Below, one piece after another: positions 58,587-64,000 of a DNA stretch of 64,000 nt. The DNA is from Vreelandella alkaliphila (GTDB lineage: Bacteria > Pseudomonadota > Gammaproteobacteria > Pseudomonadales > Halomonadaceae). Each line of letters opens with the position of its first letter. Position 1 is the first letter of the stretch. Both the position numbers and the translations under genes were made by a program. Location: contig NZ_JABASV010000013.1 in assembly GCF_016107625.1 (NCBI RefSeq), positions 16,775-80,774 on the forward strand. The letters run 5' to 3'. Below the pieces are notes generated by a model. That model had not been told where the DNA came from. It worked only from the letters and a program-made list of their open reading frames with translations, and did no database searches.

Positions 58587-59111
58587 TCAGCGCTTAGTGC
58601 CTTCAGTTAGCATAAAGGTACGCTGATAAGTGAGTTGTAACAGACGAGCATCGTCACCCGCGCGATGACGGTGTATACCACGTTCAGCGATGACAGCTTC
58701 CTTTGTGTTACTCCACAGTGCTTGCTGCTCTTCGCTGAGCAAAATCCGTAATGCTTCTAAACGAAAGCGCGGCAGCATTCCCGCATGGTGAAACAGCAGC
58801 GACAACCAGGTGTTATCGTATCCCCAACTATCACTATAGGCTTTGCCTATCTCACGCAGTTCGTCATTTAACCACTGTGCCACTTGGCGCACAGGGTGGC
58901 CTTCTCGCTGTAAGCGAGCTCGAGAAATTCCGTGTAAAAGTTCAGCTTTGGAGTCCCAATGCGTCCACTCCTCCAACGGCTGAATGAGAAACGCGCAGCA
59001 GCTACCGTCGGCACGAGCAATGCCAACTTCAATAGGATAGCTGCCGCGCCCAAATCCGGACGCTTCAATATCTAGCACTGTCGGTAGCGTCTCGGACACT
59101 GATTTCCTCAT
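58587..59111 (-). CDS. 3'-5' exonuclease of the DEDD superfamily
   Basis: A 174-residue protein. VLDIEASGFG near residue 12 holds the first Asp/Glu pair and HRHRAGDDARLLQ near 150 the third exonuclease motif with a His and two Asp; the Asp in WGYDNTWL is the middle motif. This arrangement matches short DnaQ/RNase T-like exonucleases. It probably processes DNA or RNA ends. It lies 36 bases downstream of the Sel1-repeat gene on the same strand. Confidence 0.8.
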   Translation of the reverse strand: MRKSVSETLPTVLDIEASGFGRGSYPIEVGIARADGSCCAFLIQPLEEWTHWDSKAELLHGISRARLQREGHPVRQVAQWLNDELREIGKAYSDSWGYDNTWLSLLFHHAGMLPRFRLEALRILLSEEQQALWSNTKEAVIAERGIHRHRAGDDARLLQLTYQRTFMLTEGTKR

Positions 59112-59147
59112 TCACTGATCTCAGCGGCCAAACCACTGACTTATCTT

Positions 59148-59642
59148 CTAGGCTGCCGCCATTTCCGTCGTTGACTGACGATCAGCCAAGCGTTGCCAAT
59201 AGGCTGCTTGCTCGCCGTCTACTGCCAAGCCTAGCTCACCTAACCGATAGGCGCGCGCTAGTCGCTCTGCGGCCAAATAATGGCCTGATTGGGCAGCTCG
59301 GGCATACCACGTCACCGCGTAATCCTCGCGCCGCGGATACTGAACACAGCCATGCTCATGAATTTGCGCTGCTTGATACTGTGATCTTATATCGCCAGCC
59401 TGAGCCGCTTCTAACACATAACGCGCGCCACGCGCCTTATCCTGCGGTGACAGGCTGCGATGAAACAGCATGTGACCGTAGATCGACTGTGCGTCCGGAT
59501 GTCCCGCTTCTGCACAGCGTTTAAACAAGCGCATCGTCAGCCGCTGGGTGCGCGGCGAACGCGGCAATAACCAGCGAGTATGAAACAGCTGTTCGGCTAG
59601 GCGAAACTCTAACCGGGTAAACAAAGTTGATGCCTGCGGCAT
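59148..59642 (-). CDS. Sel1-repeat protein
   Basis: A 164-residue protein with Sel1-type TPR-like repeats: CAEAGHPDAQSIYGHMLF, LEAAQAGDIRSQYQAAQI and ARAAQSGHYLAAERLARAY. Such proteins scaffold protein interactions. It precedes the exonuclease gene. No signal peptide or membrane segment is visible. Confidence 0.8.
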   Translation of the reverse strand: MPQASTLFTRLEFRLAEQLFHTRWLLPRSPRTQRLTMRLFKRCAEAGHPDAQSIYGHMLFHRSLSPQDKARGARYVLEAAQAGDIRSQYQAAQIHEHGCVQYPRREDYAVTWYARAAQSGHYLAAERLARAYRLGELGLAVDGEQAAYWQRLADRQSTTEMAAA

Positions 59643-59893
59643 GGCAAACCACCCTGCCTATCTGTTGAGATCTTCGGCTAGCCATCGTTCCTGCGATTTG
59701 ACCGCTAACCATACGATTAACCAGCGCTAGGCTGGTCGATGGGCTGGCAAGCATACGCCTGCCTTTGCGCTTACTCAACCCTATTGATTTGCTGCTTTTA
59801 TAGCGCCTCGCTAACATGCCTCTCACGCGCCGTTATTAGCGGCGTTCATCACCGAATATCCTGAGGCAATTTCGCTTCATTGAGGAGACGATA

Positions 59894-60925
59894 ATGCAAA
59901 CGCGCCCACTGGGTAGAACCGGGATGGAGGTCAGCCGACTTTGTTTAGGCACCATGACCTTCGGCGAACAAAATAGTGAAGCAGAAGCCCACGAGCAGCT
60001 TGATCGCGCAGTCGCTTTTGGCATCAACTTTATTGACACCGCTGAAATGTATCCGGTTCCACCAAAGGCTGAAACGCAAGGGCTTACAGAGTCTTATATT
60101 GGCAGTTGGCTAAAAGCCCGTAGTGCCAGAGACGATGTCATTATTGCCACCAAAGCCGCAGGCCCTGGCTTAGACCATATTCGTGGTGGTCCAAGAATGA
60201 CTCGCGACCATCTACATCAGGCTGTTGAAACCAGCCTTGCACGGCTCAACACTGACTATATCGATCTCTATCAATTGCACTGGCCAGACCGCAAAACCAA
60301 CTTTTTTGGCCAACTGGGTTATGCCCATGAAGAGCAAGAAGACGCAACGCCGCTAGAAGAAACACTCTCAGCACTAAAAGAACTTGTTGATGCCGGAAAA
60401 ATACGCGCCATAGGCCTTTCTAATGAAACGCCGTGGGGAGTCATGCGTATGCTGCAGTTATCAGAGCAGTTGGGGCTGCCTAGGGTCGCGTCTATTCAAA
60501 ATCCCTATAACTTGCTTAACCGTACGTTTGAAGTCGGTCTCGCCGAGATCGCCCACCGTGAAGATGTGGGCTTGCTCGCTTACTCGCCACTGGGCTTTGG
60601 TGTGCTGTCAGGTAAGTATCTTGATGGTGCGCAGCCACCGAAAGGGCGCTTGACGCTCTATGAGCGGTTTAAACGCTATACCTCGCCAGAAGCAGAAGCT
60701 GCAACACAGGCGTACGTTCAACTGGCCAGAGAGCATGACTTGGATCCCGCCCAAATGGCACTGGCATTTGTGAACTCTCGTCGTTTCCTGACCAGCAATA
60801 TTATTGGCGCCACCACGATGGATCAGCTTGAAAGCAACCTCGACAGCGAGAGCCTTAAGCTGGATGAAGAAGTACTCACTGCGATCGACGACATCCATCG
60901 TCGGATGCCTAACCCCTGCCCCTAA
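59894..60925 (+). CDS. Aldo/keto reductase, Tas-like
   Basis: A 343-residue TIM-barrel aldo/keto reductase. The N-terminus MQTRPLGRTGMEVSRLCLGTMTFG and the catalytic Asp and Tyr (INFIDTAEMYPVP) plus Lys (DVIIATKAAG) and His (LYQLHWPD) are present. It resembles the E. coli Tas protein, with NADP(H) dependence likely. GAGGAGACGATA precedes ATG 59894. The substrate is unknown. Confidence 0.9.
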   Translation: MQTRPLGRTGMEVSRLCLGTMTFGEQNSEAEAHEQLDRAVAFGINFIDTAEMYPVPPKAETQGLTESYIGSWLKARSARDDVIIATKAAGPGLDHIRGGPRMTRDHLHQAVETSLARLNTDYIDLYQLHWPDRKTNFFGQLGYAHEEQEDATPLEETLSALKELVDAGKIRAIGLSNETPWGVMRMLQLSEQLGLPRVASIQNPYNLLNRTFEVGLAEIAHREDVGLLAYSPLGFGVLSGKYLDGAQPPKGRLTLYERFKRYTSPEAEAATQAYVQLAREHDLDPAQMALAFVNSRRFLTSNIIGATTMDQLESNLDSESLKLDEEVLTAIDDIHRRMPNPCP

Positions 60926-61029
60926 TCACGTTTTCACTATCAAACCGATAGCCTCGGCCATCGCCGAGGCTTGGTATAATCGCATCAGTTACTTCTTCCT
61001 CTTTTCTGTCACGGCATAAGGAGCACGCC

Positions 61030-61812
61030 ATGCTGAGCGTTATTTCCCCCGCCAAAACGCTAGACTTTGAAACACCCTCAACAACCGATAAAGTCACTCA
61101 GCCCGACTTTCTCGACCATAGCAAACCGTTAATTGAGATTCTGCGCGATTATTCACCACAACAACTCAGCGATCTAATGGGCATCAGCGATAAATTGGCG
61201 GGCCTTAACGCTGCCCGCTTCGCTGACTGGCAACCGCCGTTCACCTTGGATAATGCCAAGCCAGCAGTTCAGGCCTTTCAAGGAGATGTCTATACAGGGT
61301 TGGAAGCCAGCACCTTTAGCGATGACGACAACCTGTTTGCCCAGCACCATCTGCGTATTCTATCCGGGCTATACGGCTTGCTGCGTCCGCTGGACCTGAT
61401 CCAGGCCTACCGGCTGGAGATGGGCACCAAACTGCCCAATGACGCTGGCAAGGACCTTTACGCCTATTGGAAACCAACGTTAACGCAAGCACTTAATAGC
61501 GCCATTGAAGAAAGTGGCTCAAACGTGCTGGTCAACCTTGCATCTAACGAATACTTCAAGGCGATCGATACGAAGAAGCTAGACGCTCGGGTCATCACCC
61601 CCGTTTTCAAAGACGAGAAAAACGGCTCTTTCAAAATCATTAGTTTTTATGCAAAAAAAGCCCGCGGCTTGATGAGCGCATGGATTATCCAACAACAAAT
61701 CAACGATCCCGAGCAACTCACTGCTTTTGACGTGGCTGGGTATCGGTTTGATCCTGCGGCCTCTCAAGGAGACACATTAGTGTTCACCCGTAACGAAAGT
61801 GCTCGTCCATGA
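61030..61812 (+). CDS. yaaA: Peroxide stress protein YaaA
   Basis: A 260-residue UPF0246/YaaA protein with [16 protein letters not shown] at the N-terminus and [14 protein letters not shown] followed by [30 protein letters not shown] near the C-terminus. YaaA limits free iron and DNA damage under peroxide stress. AAGGAGCACGCC precedes ATG 61030. Confidence 0.95.
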   Translation: MLSVISPAKTLDFETPSTTDKVTQPDFLDHSKPLIEILRDYSPQQLSDLMGISDKLAGLNAARFADWQPPFTLDNAKPAVQAFQGDVYTGLEASTFSDDDNLFAQHHLRILSGLYGLLRPLDLIQAYRLEMGTKLPNDAGKDLYAYWKPTLTQALNSAIEESGSNVLVNLASNEYFKAIDTKKLDARVITPVFKDEKNGSFKIISFYAKKARGLMSAWIIQQQINDPEQLTAFDVAGYRFDPAASQGDTLVFTRNESARP

Positions 61813-61821
61813 ACGCGCTCA

Positions 61822-62397
61822 TTAGAAAAAAGTCACAGCGCGCGGCGAGCGCGGCTTTAAAAAGCGTTGGTGGACATCTTTGAACAGTGGCGTATCACAG
61901 CGATATAGCCATTCATAGGCAACCATGTCTGCTGTCACCGCCACCGCTCCGTTAGCACAAGCGCGCTCCCGAGCAAGGCGGGCCTCATCACTGCGACGGC
62001 TCGCCGTCGCTTCGCTCAGCCAAAACACTTGATACCCCGCTTCCAACAAACCAAGCGCACTTTGCAAAACGCAGATATGAGCTTCTGTGCCGCAAATGAT
62101 CACTTGCTTGGGCCCCTGTTCTGCAAGCGCTTCAGCAAACGCTGTCTCTTCCATTGCGCTGAAATGATGCTTTTGCCAAATGCGATGATCGCCTAGTGCA
62201 TTTAATAACGCAGGGGCAGTACCACCGAGCCTCTCTGGATACTGTTCAGTTAGCCAAACAGGTACTTTTACTGCATTAGCAACACCAGCCAGCCAGGTAG
62301 CTTCTTCAATCGCTGATTCGCCTCCATCAATCACGGGCAAAAGTCCCGCTTGAAAGTCGACAATTAGTAACAAACTTTGAGCTTGATGTAAGCGCAC
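61822..62397 (-). CDS. Isochorismatase-fold cysteine hydrolase
   Basis: A 191-residue protein with the Asp-Lys-Cys triad of the family: Asp14 in LLIVDFQAGLL, the Lys in IWQKHHFSAM and the Cys in EAHICVLQSALGLL. Members such as YcaC and nicotinamidases hydrolyse amides. It converges on yaaA with a nine-base gap. The substrate is not evident. Confidence 0.86.
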   Translation of the reverse strand: MRLHQAQSLLLIVDFQAGLLPVIDGGESAIEEATWLAGVANAVKVPVWLTEQYPERLGGTAPALLNALGDHRIWQKHHFSAMEETAFAEALAEQGPKQVIICGTEAHICVLQSALGLLEAGYQVFWLSEATASRRSDEARLARERACANGAVAVTADMVAYEWLYRCDTPLFKDVHQRFLKPRSPRAVTFF

Positions 62398-62541
62398 GTT
62401 TTCACCCTCTTTTTGTCATTATACACAACAACACCTTAACCCGTTTCCCCACTTACACGGTAAACTTGTCACTGATTATTTCCTACACGCCTCTCTCGAG
62501 GTGGATAACCTTAATTCCTGCATCTCTCATGGAGAATCAGA

Positions 62542-63387
62542 ATGTTACGACAGTTTTTTGCCATGTTCCTGGTCAGCGTCATGGGCATAAGTGCCGCTGT
62601 TGACTATGCCGAAGCACGACGCTTAGGCGGTGGTAGCAGTATGGGTAGTGTTTCTCGCTCGGCGGATAAGCCCGCCAGCACTCCGGCACAACAACAAGCT
62701 CAAAGCACTCAGCAACAAGGCCAAGCTACTGCCGCTCGTCGTGGTGGTATGGGCGGCATGGTGGGAGGCCTGCTGGCCGGAGGTTTACTAGCAGCGCTTT
62801 TCTTTGGCGGCGCCTTTGATGAGCTGCGCCTTATGGACATATTGCTAATGGCTGGAATTGTTGCCTTAGCAATCTTCGCTTTCCGTGCCTTTATGCGACA
62901 ACGACGCCCAGCATCGGCCACGGTGGCAGGCTGTCAGCGTGAACGCCAGGAGACTCAGCACACACCGAGCAGCTTCACCGCAGCACCTGGCAGTTTGGCG
63001 AGCAGCTTACAGAGCACGCCAGCTTGGTTCGATAAAGAGCGCTTTTTGGGCGGTGCCAAAGAGCACTTTATGACGCTGCAACGTGCCTGGGACAATAATG
63101 ATTTGCCTCAGATTCAAGAGTATGTAACGCCAGAATTTTACAACCTGCTACGTAAAGAGCGTGCCGAGCAGCCTGCCAATAATCGTACCGAGGTGATACG
63201 CCTGTTTGCTGAACTAGGCGATATCAATGAGTACGATGGATATGCCGAAGCCAGCGTTATTTTCCACGGCATTTTAGAAGAGAACGGCGAGCAAACCGAG
63301 TTCAACGAAACATGGCACCTGACTCGCAGTCTGCGCGATCAAGCGCCCTGGTACCTACAGGGTATTGAGCAAAATCCGGGCTCATAG
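62542..63387 (+). CDS. Tim44-like domain membrane protein
   Basis: A 281-residue protein. A signal-like N-terminus (MLRQFFAMFLVSVMGISAAVDYAEA) is followed by a Gln/Ala/Ser-rich low-complexity linker, two hydrophobic segments near 72-92 and 99-115, and a C-terminal Tim44-like domain (HFMTLQRAWDNNDLPQIQEYVTPEFYNLLRKE). Bacterial relatives are membrane-associated with unknown function. ATG 62542 is preceded by TGGAG. Confidence 0.85.
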   Translation: MLRQFFAMFLVSVMGISAAVDYAEARRLGGGSSMGSVSRSADKPASTPAQQQAQSTQQQGQATAARRGGMGGMVGGLLAGGLLAALFFGGAFDELRLMDILLMAGIVALAIFAFRAFMRQRRPASATVAGCQRERQETQHTPSSFTAAPGSLASSLQSTPAWFDKERFLGGAKEHFMTLQRAWDNNDLPQIQEYVTPEFYNLLRKERAEQPANNRTEVIRLFAELGDINEYDGYAEASVIFHGILEENGEQTEFNETWHLTRSLRDQAPWYLQGIEQNPGS

Positions 63388-63448
63388 CCATTTAAGACAA
63401 CAAGCGCAGTACGCCTGATCAGTCAGCATGACTGTCTTAAAACGCAAA

Positions 63449-63474
63449 ACAGCCGCTAAGAAGCGGCTGTTTTT
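63449..63474. terminator. Rho-independent terminator
   Basis: ACAGCCGCT-AAGA-AGCGGCTGT is followed by TTTTT on the plus strand and preceded by AAAA, so it can serve the Tim44-like gene and the converging lipoprotein gene. Confidence 0.88.
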
Positions 63475-63514
63475 GTATCGGTAGGGTATCGATACACGGC
63501 GAAGAGGCGCTCGC

Positions 63515-63703
63515 TTACTCCTCAGCAGACTCTTCGATATTCTCGCCCATCTCTTCTAGGCTTTCGCCCGCATCTTCCATGCCCTCATCAATATTTTCAC
63601 CTGCTTCTTCAGCAGGGCCCTGATTATCACAGGCAGCCAGACCGCCCATCATCATGGCCATCAGTAGCGCAACCGCAAGCTTCTTCATCAACGGGGTACT
63701 CAT
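63515..63703 (-). CDS. Small acidic lipoprotein
   Basis: A 62-residue protein. The signal peptide MSTPLMKKLAVALLMAMMMGGLAAC ends in an LAAC lipobox, so Cys25 would be lipidated. The mature part is a short, Glu/Gly-rich acidic tail of repeated GENIDEGMEDAGE-like units, helical and amphipathic in character. AGGAGGAG precedes ATG 63703. Such small entericidin-like or halophile lipoproteins have no assigned function here. Confidence 0.85.
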   Translation of the reverse strand: MSTPLMKKLAVALLMAMMMGGLAACDNQGPAEEAGENIDEGMEDAGESLEEMGENIEESAEE

Positions 63704-63850
63704 ATCGCCTCTCCTCCTGAGATGCTGCTTGAATGATAGGTACCCGCTCATACTAGTTGCTAGGCAGCACTTCCGCCACCAAGGACCAGTAACTCCCTGT
63801 TATTTAATTTATTAAAACGGTTGCTTTAAGGAAGTTCTATGCACTTCTCC

Positions 63851-63966
63851 GCACCGCCTCGTCATTCCCGCAAGCCCTTGGCGGGAATCCATGTTGGCTG
63901 AAGTTTAGGGCCGCTGCAGTCCAAGGTGAATTCCCGATAACCCCACTCGGGAATGACGTGCGGTGC
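63851..63966. repeat. 116-bp palindromic MITE-like element
   Basis: The outer ends are inverted repeats: GCACCGC-CT-CGTCATTCCCG at 63851-63870 and CGGGAATGACG-T-GCGGTGC at 63948-63966. Inner hairpins carry ATTCCCGC...GCGGGAAT, a common proteobacterial interspersed repeat theme (GTCATTCCCG/CGGGAATGAC). No coding capacity is present. Confidence 0.7.
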
Positions 63967-64000
63967 ACGCTTCGGGAGGTAGCCGCTTTGTGATAGGGGC

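Noticed and set aside
59521..59826. Minus-strand open frame upstream of the Sel1 gene
   Set aside because: It overlaps the Sel1 start in another frame, has a basic low-complexity composition and no family match.

Overview
The window looks like a chromosome segment of a moderately halophilic gammaproteobacterium, most probably Halomonas or a close relative. The reasons are the Pseudomonas-like glycine betaine catabolic gene set beside a BCCT carrier, acidic proteins and a GC content in the mid-fifties. This is inferred from gene content; no rRNA or tRNA was seen in the window.

Bases 1-4680 are accessory DNA. A large gene, possibly a tyrosine-recombinase-like protein, runs off the left edge. 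It is followed by a TIR-domain protein with an unrecognised C-terminal domain, the C-terminal stump of a UvrD-type helicase, three tandem 149-bp repeats that each carry a terminator-like hairpin, and the truncated left end of an IS150-like element. This reads as the eroded flank of a defence or integrative island.

Bases 4670-20000 hold a tryptophan/kynurenine degradation region. A leftward unit carries kynU, an arylformamidase and an NSS-family transporter, with a divergent Lrp/AsnC regulator (kynR-like). A long leftward operon (nbaE-H-J-I-G-F-C-D) encodes every step from 3-hydroxyanthranilate to pyruvate and acetyl-CoA. A TRAP transporter and a LysR regulator flank it. The operon promoter and the TRAP promoter share a near-identical 27-bp inverted repeat, so they are probably co-regulated. 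Tryptophan 2,3-dioxygenase and kynurenine 3-monooxygenase are not in the window.

Bases 20200-21400 carry an exported DsrE-like protein and a periplasmic rhodanese.

Bases 21600-52300 form a nearly complete glycine betaine oxidation region. It contains betaine uptake (BCCT), GbcAB (betaine to dimethylglycine), DgcAB with a dedicated ETF pair (dimethylglycine to sarcosine), SoxBDAG (sarcosine to glycine), GlyA and SdaA (glycine to serine to pyruvate), PurU (formyl-THF to formate), glutathione-independent formaldehyde dehydrogenase, a two-subunit NAD-linked formate dehydrogenase, two conserved accessory genes (DUF5943 and an M19 dipeptidase homologue) and the GbdR regulator. The carbon skeleton can go to pyruvate and the methyl groups to CO2 with NADH.

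Bases 52600-63700 are ordinary housekeeping and conserved genes: a CnoX-like thioredoxin/TPR protein, a PatB/MalY C-S lyase, an HNH endonuclease, a membrane protein, a thioesterase, DUF501 and LOG proteins, an exonuclease, a Sel1 protein, a Tas-like aldo-keto reductase, YaaA, an isochorismatase-fold hydrolase, a Tim44-like protein and a small acidic lipoprotein. A palindromic MITE-like element ends the window.
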